Assembly (NCBI GenBank): GCA_946221025.1
Contig: CAMIMS010000004.1
Coordinates: 1-64,000 of the forward strand
DNA from: an uncultured Pseudoclavibacter sp.
GTDB lineage: Bacteria; Actinomycetota; Actinomycetes; Actinomycetales; Microbacteriaceae
Length of the DNA stretch: 64,000 nt
Direction of reading: 5' to 3'
This document shows, piece by piece, positions 1 through 8,430 of this stretch. The notes under the pieces are model-generated. The model was not told where the DNA came from, ran no database searches, and saw only the letters and a list, made by a program, of their open reading frames with translations. Position 1 is the first letter of the stretch, and each line of letters begins with the position of its first letter. The position numbers were made by a program, and so were the translations under genes.

Positions 1-150
1 CCGTCGGACACGACCACGCCGGAGCCGACCGAGGAGCCCACGGAGGAGCCGACCCCGGAGCCCACGGAGGAGCCCACCGAGACCCCGACCGAGGAGCCCA
101 CGGAGGAGCCGACCCCGACCCCGACCGAGACCGAGACTGAGTTCCCGATG
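1..150 (+). repeat. Pro-Glu-Thr coding repeat (PTEEPT units)
   Basis: Tandem degenerate units reading P-T-E-E-P-T, with near-identical 12-18 base blocks of the gagcccacggaggagccgac type. It encodes the acidic stalk of the surface protein. Such tracts expand and contract by slippage. Confidence 0.8.
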
Positions 151-372
151 CCGACCAACACCCCGACGGTCGACCCGACTCAGTCGAACACCACCAACCC
201 CGAGCCGGTCGTCACCACGACGCCGGAGCAGCCCAGCAACCCGAGCAACCCGCAGCAGCCGAACACGCCGCTGACCAAGACGGGTGCCGAGCTGCCGATC
301 GGCCTGCTCGTTGCCGGAATGGTGACCGCGGCCGCGGGCTTCGCCCTGCGCCGTGTCTCGCGCCAGGCGTAG
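1..372 (+). CDS. C-terminal part of a cell-wall-anchored surface protein (5' end outside window)
   Basis: The reading frame is open from base 1 to a TAG stop at 370-372, so only the last 123 residues are seen. The first 50 or so are a Glu/Pro/Thr repeat (PTEEPTEEPTPEP type), followed by a Pro/Asn/Thr stalk typical of a wall-spanning region. The C-terminus has the three parts of a sortase signal: LTKTG (about residues 91-95), a hydrophobic stretch, and a short basic tail (ALRRVSRQA). LTKTG departs from LPxTG at its second residue. The tail closely resembles that of the next gene (TG, hydrophobic AG-rich helix, ALRR), so the two are probably tandem paralogues. The function of the missing N-terminal part is unknown. 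Confidence 0.85.
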   Translation, partial: PSDTTTPEPTEEPTEEPTPEPTEEPTETPTEEPTEEPTPTPTETETEFPMPTNTPTVDPTQSNTTNPEPVVTTTPEQPSNPSNPQQPNTPLTKTGAELPIGLLVAGMVTAAAGFALRRVSRQA

Positions 373-398
373 TGATCGGGTAACACCGAATAGGCACT

Positions 399-433
399 GA
401 GGGCCCGGTGAGCGCATTGCTCACCGGGCCCTC
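399..433 (+). terminator. Intrinsic terminator after first surface protein gene
   Basis: A perfect 15-bp stem, 399-413 pairing with 419-433, with a 5-base loop (gcatt), begins 26 bases after the stop codon and is followed by gggcgttt. The inner part (ggtgagc/gctcacc) recurs in the terminator after the next surface gene. Confidence 0.85.
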
Positions 434-680
434 GGGCGTTTCCGGACACGGACGCAGCGGTCGTAGCGTCTGCGATGCGGAGAACTGTCCGGTATGGGGC
501 CTCATTCATATATATGTAGCGGCGATTCCCGTTTAACGAATCTGCATACTTCGACGCTCGTGATGGCCTACGCGTCGGTCGCATGCTTGCCCCTTGCTAC
601 GATCCCGGTGAAATTCTCGCCCCTTGCACCCCCCTTATCGGCAAGCGGGCGGTTGTTTGAACGCGACAAGGAACGGTTCA
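434..680 (+). other. Intergenic region between the two surface protein genes
   Basis: With the terminator, about 308 bases separate the two genes. No gene is supported here. The part around 505-545 is AT-richer than its surroundings (tatatatgtag), as expected for a promoter region of the downstream gene, but I could not assign a convincing -35/-10 pair. An aagga sequence about 670 provides the ribosome binding site for the ATG at 681. Confidence 0.5.
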
Positions 681-2930
681 ATGAACACCCCCATCAAAAC
701 CGTTAGCGCTGCCGCGAGCGCCATCATGCTCGTAGCCGGCGGCATTGGTTCAACACTCGCATTCGCCGAGCCGACAGAGCCGGTCGGGCCGGTCGCATCC
801 GCTGAGGATGTGGAGCGATACCAGCAGGCGCTCGGAAGCGGCAGCCAGCTTGACTTCGAGCGCTGGCGAAACGTGCTCACCGCGTTCGCCGAGGATGACC
901 GACTCCTCGGCGGCTTCGGCGACTCACGACGAATTGGGCGTCTACCTAATGTTCCGAACCAGGCGGCAAACCCCACATGCGATGCCCGAATTGGCTTTGC
1001 GGTGCAGACCTCTGGTGACAACGGTTACACCGCGACCTTGAAGACGGAACTCGATGAGGCGGTGGCACAGCTTCCCCCACGAACGACGGTGGGGGTGTAC
1101 CCGTTTGGTGATAGCTACAACTCGACCGGCCCGGGCAATATCAAGCTCACGAAGCTCGAAACCGATCGCGATGCGGTTCGTTCGGCGATCGCGAATATCC
1201 CGACTGAGGTGAGCTCAACCGGTGAGGGCTACCCCCGAGTACTGCAATCGGAGTTGTTCCCGTTCCACTCCGGAGTCGGATTCCCGGAAGAGCGGCTCGA
1301 GGCCAACATCAACAATTGGTACGCGGATGTTGATGAGTTCACCTCAGCCCTGGGTCTTCAGAGGTACACCGATTTCCTTCGGATGTACGGTGAAAAGAAT
1401 GCCGTTGAATACGCGTACTTGGAAAACGCCACGTCGATCTACGTGATCGAGCACGTCATGAGCCAAAAATCCGACAGTGGGACGCCTCCAACCGAGGACG
1501 AAATTCGTGACGCCGAGTCGAAGGTTGCCGCGCTTGAAGCTGAAGCAGAGAAGCTCGGCGCTCGATGGGAGCAACTGGAGGAGCAGTTGCAGGCCGCTGG
1601 CGGAGAGAATGATCGCCCACTGTCGGTCGACTTGCTAACGGATGTGAGCAATGTTCTGAGCACGGGAACGAGCAAGCAGACACGCGCGGCATACCGCTTC
1701 TTCGGCAGCATGTTCGCGAACTTCCCGGGACCCGTTGAGTCGCGAGATTCGCTGCGTTCAATGGTTCCACAGCACGACGTGATGTACGTCGTCGTCGACA
1801 GTCCGCGAGCCCTCACCAACATGGACTGGCTCCGCGCGGCACCAACGTTTTTTGAGGAGTGGGAGGGGGAAGCGTTCGAGCACCCCTCCTTCGCGATTCG
1901 CTTCATGCGCATGGCCCAGATGAACGGCACGCGCATCGTCCCCGTATTCCTGAATGACGAACAAGCCGTCATGGCCCAGCTACGTGAGGAATACGAGGCG
2001 GCGATGAATTCGGAATGGATTCGCCACTACATGGAGGATGAGTTCGGCCATCTCGACCCGAATGATCCCGACGTTCAAAAGCACATTGAACTCAGGTCAG
2101 CCTTCCAGCTCGGAAGCTTTGATGACTTCGCGACTGGCGTGATCGGCACGAAGCCCGGCGACGCGCTCTTCGTGAAGGATGCGACCGACCTCGGCTCGGT
2201 GCTGCGCGGCGACATGTCGCAGTACGTGCAGGTTGAGGGCTGCTATCCAGATCCGCCGGTCACGTCGACGCCACCGACCGAGACGACCCCGACGGAGCCC
2301 CCGGCTACGCCGCTCCCCCCGACGGATACCCCTACTACCGAGCCGCCGGTCACCTCGACTCCCCCGACACCGACTACGGAGCCGCCCACCACCTCGACTC
2401 CGCCCGCAACCACGGAGCCGCCCGCGACCTCTACCCCTCCGGCAACATCTACGCCGCCGGTCACCACTACGGAGCCACCGTCGACCTCCACGCCGCCGGC
2501 GACGCCCACTCCGCCGACACCGACCACGGAGCCTCCGGCGACTTCCACACCGCCGACGACGTCGACTCCTCCGATGCCGACCGCGACCACAGAGCCGCCG
2601 GTCACGACCACGGAACCCACGTCTCCGACGCCCACCATCACCGAGACGTCACCGACCGTGACGGTGGTCGTGACGCCCCCGCCGACGACCTCGACGTCCG
2701 CGCCGCCAATGCCACCGGTCACGAACCCGGTGACACCGGCACCGCCGACGAGCACGTCGCCGGTAGGCACGCATCCGGTCAACACGCCGACGGGGCACGC
2801 ACCCTCATCGAGGGTCTCGTCACCCCCGCTGACGAGCACCGGTAGTGGTTCGTTCGTCGGCCTTGCGATCGCGGGCCTCGTGACCCTCATGGCCGGTATC
2901 GCGCTCCGTCGCGCTCGAGCGACCGAGTAG
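681..2930 (+). CDS. Secreted, sortase-anchored surface protein with Pro/Thr stalk
   Basis: 749 residues from ATG 681; this start is chosen over an in-frame one at 624 because AAGGA lies just upstream and a signal peptide follows directly (basic start, hydrophobic core, AFA cut near residue 29). Residues of about 100-200 (IGFAVQTSGDNGY, then TTVGVYPFGDS) look like a von Willebrand A fold whose metal site has lost the DxSxS pattern; this is inference. A charged helical stretch (EAEKLGARWEQLEEQLQ) may be a coiled coil. Residues of about 520-710 are Pro/Thr/Ser/Glu repeats, probably the wall-spanning stalk. The end is LTSTG, a hydrophobic helix and ALRRARATE, a variant sorting signal. Likely an adhesin or structural surface protein; ligand unknown. 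Confidence 0.85.
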   Translation: MNTPIKTVSAAASAIMLVAGGIGSTLAFAEPTEPVGPVASAEDVERYQQALGSGSQLDFERWRNVLTAFAEDDRLLGGFGDSRRIGRLPNVPNQAANPTCDARIGFAVQTSGDNGYTATLKTELDEAVAQLPPRTTVGVYPFGDSYNSTGPGNIKLTKLETDRDAVRSAIANIPTEVSSTGEGYPRVLQSELFPFHSGVGFPEERLEANINNWYADVDEFTSALGLQRYTDFLRMYGEKNAVEYAYLENATSIYVIEHVMSQKSDSGTPPTEDEIRDAESKVAALEAEAEKLGARWEQLEEQLQAAGGENDRPLSVDLLTDVSNVLSTGTSKQTRAAYRFFGSMFANFPGPVESRDSLRSMVPQHDVMYVVVDSPRALTNMDWLRAAPTFFEEWEGEAFEHPSFAIRFMRMAQMNGTRIVPVFLNDEQAVMAQLREEYEAAMNSEWIRHYMEDEFGHLDPNDPDVQKHIELRSAFQLGSFDDFATGVIGTKPGDALFVKDATDLGSVLRGDMSQYVQVEGCYPDPPVTSTPPTETTPTEPPATPLPPTDTPTTEPPVTSTPPTPTTEPPTTSTPPATTEPPATSTPPATSTPPVTTTEPPSTSTPPATPTPPTPTTEPPATSTPPTTSTPPMPTATTEPPVTTTEPTSPTPTITETSPTVTVVVTPPPTTSTSAPPMPPVTNPVTPAPPTSTSPVGTHPVNTPTGHAPSSRVSSPPLTSTGSGSFVGLAIAGLVTLMAGIALRRARATE
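2251..2810 (+). repeat. Pro/Thr-rich coding repeat (TSTPPxTTEPP units)
   Basis: Degenerate tandem units reading TSTPP, TTEPP and similar make up about 190 codons of the surface protein stalk. The matching long open frame on the opposite strand is an artefact of this repeat. Confidence 0.8.
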
Positions 2931-2959
2931 GAGGCGGAGTCACCCCTCCGCGAGCGTCA

Positions 2960-2998
2960 GATGGGCTGGTGAGCAGCAACGTTGCTCACCAGCCCATC
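2960..2998. terminator. Bidirectional hairpin between surface gene and pcrA
   Basis: A perfect 16-bp stem, 2960-2975 with 2983-2998, and 7-base loop, lies between two convergent genes and is followed by gcgtttt on the + strand. It ends 7 bases before the pcrA stop, so it can serve both transcripts. Confidence 0.85.
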
Positions 2999-3005
2999 GG
3001 CGTTT

Positions 3006-5459
3006 TCAGAGCTTCTCGATCGGGGCGAGGTTCACCAGGAGCTTCTTGCGCCCCGCGGTGTCGAAGTCGACCTCGGCGATGCGCTTCTTCTCAGTGCCGA
3101 GCATGGCGCGCACGGTGCCCTCACCGAAATCGACGTGACGGATGCGGTCTCCGCGCTGCAGATCCATCCCGGAGTTGTCGCGAACCTGCCCGGTGACATC
3201 GTTCGCCCACTTGCGCTTGGGCTTCTCGGGGGCGGAGCCGAATTCGACCCCGGCATCCGCATCCTTGAAGCGAACCTGCGAGGAGAAGCCGCGACGACCC
3301 TCGCGCGACGAACCGGCATCGTCGTGCCCGCGACCGGCCGAGTACCCACCCCAGGAATCGGAGGATGAACCGTATGCCGCAGACCCGATGGCTCGCTGGC
3401 GCCCATCCCCCGGTTCTTGTCGCCAATCGATGAGCTCGGGCGGCACTTCGCGGAGGAACCGGCTTGGCAGCGTCGGGTTCGATTCGCCGAACGTTGCGCG
3501 CATCATCGCCAACGTGAGAAAGAGCTGCTTTCTCGCACGGGTAATGCCGACGTAGAACAGGCGCCGCTCTTCTTGCTCACCGCCCGGATCGTTGGCGGAA
3601 ATGCGGTGCGGCAGCAGTTCTTCTTCGACGCCGGTGATGAATACGGCGTCGTACTCGAGCCCCTTCGCGGTGTGCAGGGTCATGATCGCGACCGATCCGC
3701 TCTCGTCTTCGAGGTCATCGGCCGCTGCGACGAGCGCGACATCGGTGAGAAAGTCAACGAGCGTGCCGTCCGGATGCTGGGCATCGAACTCTTTGGCGAC
3801 CGATACGAACTCTTCGACGTTCGCGACGCGCGCCTCATCCTGCGGATTGTTCGTTGCCATGAGCGCGTCGATGTACTGCGACTCGCGCATGAGGTTCGTC
3901 AGCACCTCCCCCACCGGCACGGCACCGGTTGGCCGGTTCGGGTCGAGCGACTCCGCCGCCTCGTCGAGCAGGGTCGACAGGTCGGTGATGGCCTTCGTGA
4001 CCTTCGGGCCGAGCCCCAGCTCGGCAGCGCGACGCATCGCCTCGCGGAAGGTGATGTTCTCCTGCTGGGCGAGCGACCAGATAGCCGTTTCGGTTTTCGG
4101 GCCGATGCCGCGCTTCGGGCTGTTCAGGATGCGGCGAAGCGACAGCTCATCCGCGGGGTTCGCGACGGCCATCAGGTACGCGAGCGCATCTTTGATTTCG
4201 GCGCGCTCATAGAACTTCGTGCCGCCGATAAGGCGGTACGGCACAGCCGCTCGCATGAGGATTTCTTCGAGCGCGCGGGTCTGCGCGTTCGTGCGAACGA
4301 AGATCGCGATGTCTCGGTAGTTGGTGCCCGAGTCGTGCAGCCGGTGAATCTCATCCGCCACGAACTGCGCCTCGTCATGCGCGGAATACCCGGCGAAGCC
4401 GACGATCTTCTCGCCGTTGCCCGCGGCCGACCAGAGCTTCTTGTCGTAGCGGTCGAAGTTATTGCCGATCACGGCGTTCGCGGCGTTCAGAATGTTCTGT
4501 GTGGACCGGTAGTTCTGCTCGAGCAGAATGACGCGCGCGTTCGGAAAGTCCTTCTCGAACTCGGTGATGTTGCGAATATCCGCACCGCGGAACGCGTAAA
4601 TCGACTGGTCTGCGTCCCCCACCACGGTGAGCGAAGCCGCAGGAATGCCGCCGGTCGCATCAAGGTCCATTCGCGTATCCAGCGGCACGTGCTCGGGAGC
4701 AACCGGCGTCGTGAGTTCGCGGATGAGGGCGTACTGCGCGTGGTTCGTGTCTTGGTACTCGTCGACCAGCACGTGCCGGAACCGGCGACGATAGGTGGCC
4801 GCGACCTCGGGGAACGCGCGGAAGAGCCAAACCGTTTGCCCGATGAGGTCGTCAAAGTCGAATGCGTGCGCACGACGCAGTTCGCGGTCGTACTGCCGGT
4901 AAATCTCGAGCAGCATGAGTTCTCGCGGGTCGCCACCCGCGACCTGCCGGGCGAACCCTTCCGGGTCGACGAGCTCGTTCTTGAGCTTTGAGATTTGCGC
5001 CTGCGCCGATGCCGGGGTGAGGCCGAGCGCATCCGCATCCAGCGATTTCACGATGCGTTTGATGAGCGCGCGCGAATCGGCCGAGTCGTAAATAGTGAAT
5101 GAGTTGCCGTACCCGAGGTGCTCGGATTCGCGGCGCAGGATGCGCACGCACGCCGAGTGGAAGGTGGAGATCCACATGCCCTCAGCTGCCTGACCGAGCA
5201 GGCCCTCAACGCGCTCGCGCATCTCGGCGGCGGCTTTATTCGTGAAGGTGATGGCGAGAATCTGACTCGGCCACGCCTCACGGTTCGCGATGAGGGATGC
5301 GATGCGGTGCGTGAGCACGCGGGTTTTGCCCGAGCCTGCGCCCGCGACGATCAGAAGCGCCGGGCCGCGATACTCAACGGCGGCGCGCTGGTGCTCGTTG
5401 AGTCCTTCGAGCAAGTGGTCGGAGGCGCTTTCGGGCGAGAGTGGAGGCAGGATCGTCAT
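3006..5459 (-). CDS. pcrA: ATP-dependent DNA helicase PcrA/UvrD
   Basis: 817 residues of an SF1A 3'-5' helicase acting in nucleotide excision repair, replication restart and RNA polymerase handling. Visible motifs in order: Walker A GAGSGKT (residues 40-46), VDEYQDTN (motif II), GDADQSIYAFRGAD (motif III), QNYRST (motif IV), TLHTAKGLEYDAVF (motif V) and YVGITRAR (motif VI). The C-terminal GDRIRHVDFGEGTV stretch matches the Tudor-like tail of PcrA that binds RNA polymerase. The start at 5459 (MTILPPL) is preferred: the 39 extra codons upstream are basic, unlike the family, and reach the divergent intergenic region. Full length, no odd features. Confidence 0.96.
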   Translation of the reverse strand: MTILPPLSPESASDHLLEGLNEHQRAAVEYRGPALLIVAGAGSGKTRVLTHRIASLIANREAWPSQILAITFTNKAAAEMRERVEGLLGQAAEGMWISTFHSACVRILRRESEHLGYGNSFTIYDSADSRALIKRIVKSLDADALGLTPASAQAQISKLKNELVDPEGFARQVAGGDPRELMLLEIYRQYDRELRRAHAFDFDDLIGQTVWLFRAFPEVAATYRRRFRHVLVDEYQDTNHAQYALIRELTTPVAPEHVPLDTRMDLDATGGIPAASLTVVGDADQSIYAFRGADIRNITEFEKDFPNARVILLEQNYRSTQNILNAANAVIGNNFDRYDKKLWSAAGNGEKIVGFAGYSAHDEAQFVADEIHRLHDSGTNYRDIAIFVRTNAQTRALEEILMRAAVPYRLIGGTKFYERAEIKDALAYLMAVANPADELSLRRILNSPKRGIGPKTETAIWSLAQQENITFREAMRRAAELGLGPKVTKAITDLSTLLDEAAESLDPNRPTGAVPVGEVLTNLMRESQYIDALMATNNPQDEARVANVEEFVSVAKEFDAQHPDGTLVDFLTDVALVAAADDLEDESGSVAIMTLHTAKGLEYDAVFITGVEEELLPHRISANDPGGEQEERRLFYVGITRARKQLFLTLAMMRATFGESNPTLPSRFLREVPPELIDWRQEPGDGRQRAIGSAAYGSSSDSWGGYSAGRGHDDAGSSREGRRGFSSQVRFKDADAGVEFGSAPEKPKRKWANDVTGQVRDNSGMDLQRGDRIRHVDFGEGTVRAMLGTEKKRIAEVDFDTAGRKKLLVNLAPIEKL

Positions 5460-5674
5460 CGTCCGTCGAGTGTAAGAGGCACCACCGACATGACGAGCCG
5501 AGTGGCGGGCACGTTCACGGCGGCGACAGATGTGATGCATCCGTTTTACCGGCGGTCGGGTCGCGGATGGTGTCACTACGGGAATATCCGTTCAGCGCGC
5601 CTTGTTACCCTCAGTGACACTCGTGCGGCGACCTTATCCGCCCACGCAAGTAGTGACGACCACGGGAGTGATCG

Positions 5675-6640
5675 ATGGCGAACGCCGCCCTTACCAACAA
5701 CGACTTCTTCAACGGCAAGACCAGCCAGCGCACGGAATCGGGCATTCCGGTTCCGCCGCAGGGCTACCAGCAGCAGTTTGGCCAGGAGGGCCAGCAGCAG
5801 TTCGGCCGCAACCAGTTCGGCCAGTACGCCGCGCAGGGTCAGCAGCAGCAGCCGGGCATGCCCTTCCCGCAGGCGAGCCAGCAGGCTCCGCAGTGGGGTG
5901 GGCCGCAGGCGCCGTCGCCCGAGCAGCTGAACAACCAGTTCAACGCCCCCGCCGCGACCCGCGACCAGATGGACCGCATGTCCTACGAGGACGTCATCGC
6001 GAAGACCGCTGGCCTGTTCGCGGTCGTGCTTCTCGCGGCGGCGGTCGCGTGGATCTTCCCGCTGCTGACCTTCGTCGGCGCGATCGGTGGTCTCGTGCTC
6101 GGCATCATTCTCGCGTTCAAGCGCACCCCGGCTCCGGGTCTTTCGTTCGCCTTCGCGGTGATGGAGGGATTCCTCGCCGGTGGTATGTCGAGCATTCTTG
6201 AGGCGCAGTACGGCGGCATCGTCTTCCAGGCGCTCCTCGCGACGGCCTGCGTGATCGGTGTGACGCTGCTGCTGTTCATGAACGGTAAGGTGCGCACCTC
6301 GCCGAAGATGACGCAGTTCTTCGCGATCGCCGGTCTTGGCTACCTCGCGTTCAGCCTCGTGAACTTCGGCCTGATGCTCTTCGGCGCCGGTCAGCAGTTC
6401 GGCACCTGGGGTCTTCGCTCGATCGAGGTCTTCGGTATTCCGGTCGGCATTCTCATCGGTATCTTCGCCGTGGTGATGGGCGCCTACATGCTCATCTCGG
6501 ACTTCGAGTTCATCAAGAACGGTGTTGAGGGTGGCGCGCCGCGCGCGTTCGGCTGGATCGCCGCGTACTCGCTCGTCTCGACCGTGGTGTACATCTACAT
6601 TGAGATCCTGCGCATCATCGCGATCTTCCGCGAGAACTAG
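5675..6640 (+). CDS. Bax inhibitor-1/YccA family membrane protein
   Basis: 321 residues. The first 110 or so are polar and Gln/Gly/Pro-rich (YQQQFGQEGQQQFGRNQ), probably a disordered cytoplasmic head. From about residue 115 there are seven hydrophobic segments, ending in EILRIIAIFREN, matching the actinobacterial Bax-inhibitor-1 (BI-1/YccA) family. Known members form Ca2+-leak or other membrane functions; the bacterial role is poorly defined. Start ATG 5675 follows GGGAGTGATCG. It is transcribed divergently from pcrA and has its own terminator. Confidence 0.88.
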   Translation: MANAALTNNDFFNGKTSQRTESGIPVPPQGYQQQFGQEGQQQFGRNQFGQYAAQGQQQQPGMPFPQASQQAPQWGGPQAPSPEQLNNQFNAPAATRDQMDRMSYEDVIAKTAGLFAVVLLAAAVAWIFPLLTFVGAIGGLVLGIILAFKRTPAPGLSFAFAVMEGFLAGGMSSILEAQYGGIVFQALLATACVIGVTLLLFMNGKVRTSPKMTQFFAIAGLGYLAFSLVNFGLMLFGAGQQFGTWGLRSIEVFGIPVGILIGIFAVVMGAYMLISDFEFIKNGVEGGAPRAFGWIAAYSLVSTVVYIYIEILRIIAIFREN

Positions 6641-6655
6641 CCACTCGCATAAAGG

Positions 6656-6685
6656 ATGGGGCCGGCCCGGTTGGGTCGGCCCCAT
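6656..6685 (+). terminator. Intrinsic terminator after Bax-inhibitor gene
   Basis: 13-bp stem, 6656-6668 with 6673-6685 (one G-T pair), 4-base loop, followed by ttctgtgttt. It begins 16 bases after the stop codon. Confidence 0.85.
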
Positions 6686-6741
6686 TTCTGTGTTTAGGGG
6701 GCTTCATGGTCGGTGGGACGCATTCGCTGACTTCAGATCGT

Positions 6742-7272
6742 TCATGAGTCGCGCTCGCGCGCCCACCAGGGAATCCACCAATCCTCGTTAATGCGCCGGC
6801 GGCTTCCCTTCTTTTGCGCATCTTCGTTGAGGCGCCTCACGATGATCCGACGCTCGTTCAGCCGCTGCTCTCGTAGCCACGGCGGGGTTGAGTAATACTG
6901 CGGCAACGCTCCCACGAGGATGTCGAGTATGGCGAGCGGATTGGTGACAAACAAGACAAACGCGACGATGAACACCATCATAATCTCGAGAGGAACCCTC
7001 CAACCGTACGCCCGATCAAGCGAGGCCAGCAATATGACGACCGGTATACAAAAGAGGCCAACAATAGCAGTCGGCCATGCAGCAACCAGTCCGCGTTCAT
7101 AGATCAGTGCACGCCGAGAACGAAACAAAAGCAATTCAACTGGGGCATCGACTTGCAATGGGCGGCATTGTGCGGCGAAGTATCCCCTTCCTTGCCAGAA
7201 ACGCTTTAGCATCGACAGGAAGTAGGCACCCAGTAGCGGGGGGCCCGCCAGTATTATGATCACGAGAATCAA
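6742..7272 (-). CDS. Unknown membrane protein with Trp-rich C-terminus (WWIPWW family, copy 1)
   Basis: 176 residues. The TTG start at 7272 is supported by GGAGGGTGAAAGC just upstream. Hydrophobic segments lie at about residues 2-20, 65-85 and 90-115; the middle contains VDAPVELLLFRSRRAL, and the C-terminal third is strongly basic with QYYSTPPWLREQRLNERR and ends INEDWWIPWWARERDS. It is homologous along its length to the gene at 10836-11444. I recognise no named family. The basic and Trp-rich tail suggests a cytoplasmic membrane-surface or nucleic-acid contact, which is inference. It borders the AT-richer island and faces the Bax-inhibitor gene convergently. Confidence 0.75.
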   Translation of the reverse strand: MILVIIILAGPPLLGAYFLSMLKRFWQGRGYFAAQCRPLQVDAPVELLLFRSRRALIYERGLVAAWPTAIVGLFCIPVVILLASLDRAYGWRVPLEIMMVFIVAFVLFVTNPLAILDILVGALPQYYSTPPWLREQRLNERRIIVRRLNEDAQKKGSRRRINEDWWIPWWARERDS

Positions 7273-8430
7273 GCTTTCACCCTCCGCAGTCGGTGATTCT
7301 TCCTAGTATCACGTAACACAAGAGTCTTTCCTTCGGCATACTCGGGATAGTTTGATTCGGGGCCCGAATTACGCTTCTCACCCTGCATAAACGCAACGGT
7401 CCGCTATCGACGGATTGGATGATTGTGATCCAGTTCATGAGGGGATGGCTACATTCCGCGATCAGGGCACTGCACGCTACCTATTCGTCGAACAACATAC
7501 TATCCCTGGTAGAACTTCATAACAGAACTAGATGACTGGAACACATCAGCCATATCGATGGGTGTCGACACTCCCCGACGCACAGTCGGCTTGGGCCAAG
7601 GACTCCTTGAGGATGGCACCCTACCGCTCTTACGGGCGTCTTCGTCGAGGCGCTTCACTTTTAGTCGTTGATAATCTAATCACGTCATGCCTATCGACAG
7701 GGCATTCGCCGATCGCCTCGGCGAAACGCCCAGCAATGCGTGGCACAAACGGTTGGTAACGCAACCTCCAGACTTCGAACAGAATGGACGAACCGACGAA
7801 CTAAATAGATATCCGTCCCCACTCATACGCGCTACCTAGCACGACTAGTACCGGTACATGCGTAAGTACTGTCGACCGATCCGGAACCGAAGTTCATTGC
7901 GTACTCATAACGTAACGCGTGTCTTGATCCGATCAAACGAATGTTTATCGACAAGTCAACCCGATGAGTACCGAACTCCACTATATTGCGTCCTCACGAG
8001 ACTCGAGTCATTACCCAGATCGTGAATCACGCGACAATTGCCGAAGGCACGACGAGAACTTTTACCAGCGCCAATACTCTGCCCGAGAGCCACTCTGCTG
8101 TCTGATAGACGACCGGGGCCGCCTTACCTGATCAGCGGCAGGCACACCTCCGGGGACGCGCTCCGTTGTCACGCGTCCTGACAACATGCAATGAACTTTT
8201 CTACACACATCTCGTTCGTGGCGGACATGAACCCCATTCCGACGCTAGATGCCCCTCACGGCAGCACCCAGCTTCGACAGTCAAAGCTTCCATGCAGGGA
8301 CACGATGGGACTTATCCACAGAGCCTGCCCGGTCGGGGCCGACGAAGAGCCTGACGGATAGGATGTTGGGCAAGTGCTTCCGGCTACGTCGGATCTAGGG
8401 CACGAGCAATTGGGATGTGGGGCAATACTG
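7273..8430. other. Gene-poor, AT-richer intergenic stretch of the accessory island
   Basis: About 1.16 kb without a convincing gene. By eye the base composition is clearly lower in GC than the flanking housekeeping genes, and the short open frames here (7532-7759 and 8166-8354) lack ribosome binding sites and protein-like composition. One decayed fragment of the WWIPWW family lies at 7623-7658. The rest looks like decayed sequence, and the 3' part should hold the promoter of the 8431 gene, which I could not place. Confidence 0.6.
7623..7658 (-). pseudogene. Short remnant of a WWIPWW-family gene
   Basis: Read on the minus strand these 12 codons give VKRLDEDARKSG, against VRRLNEDAQKKG in the intact copy at 6742-7272 (8 of 12 identical, with a 20 of 23 base core at 7636-7658). 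No open frame extends it. Probably what is left of another copy; the match is short, so confidence is limited. Confidence 0.4.

Noticed and set aside
1..150. CRISPR-like repetition
   Set aside because: The repeat is in-frame Pro/Glu/Thr coding without spacers of constant size; same for 2251-2810 and 22858-23175.
3417..4991. 524-codon rightward frame opposite pcrA
   Set aside because: Antisense shadow of a highly conserved helicase; composition Arg/Val/Glu-biased with no domain.
8166..8354. 62-codon frame upstream of the WXG-linked gene
   Set aside because: No ribosome binding site, no similarity, biased composition; part of the decayed stretch.
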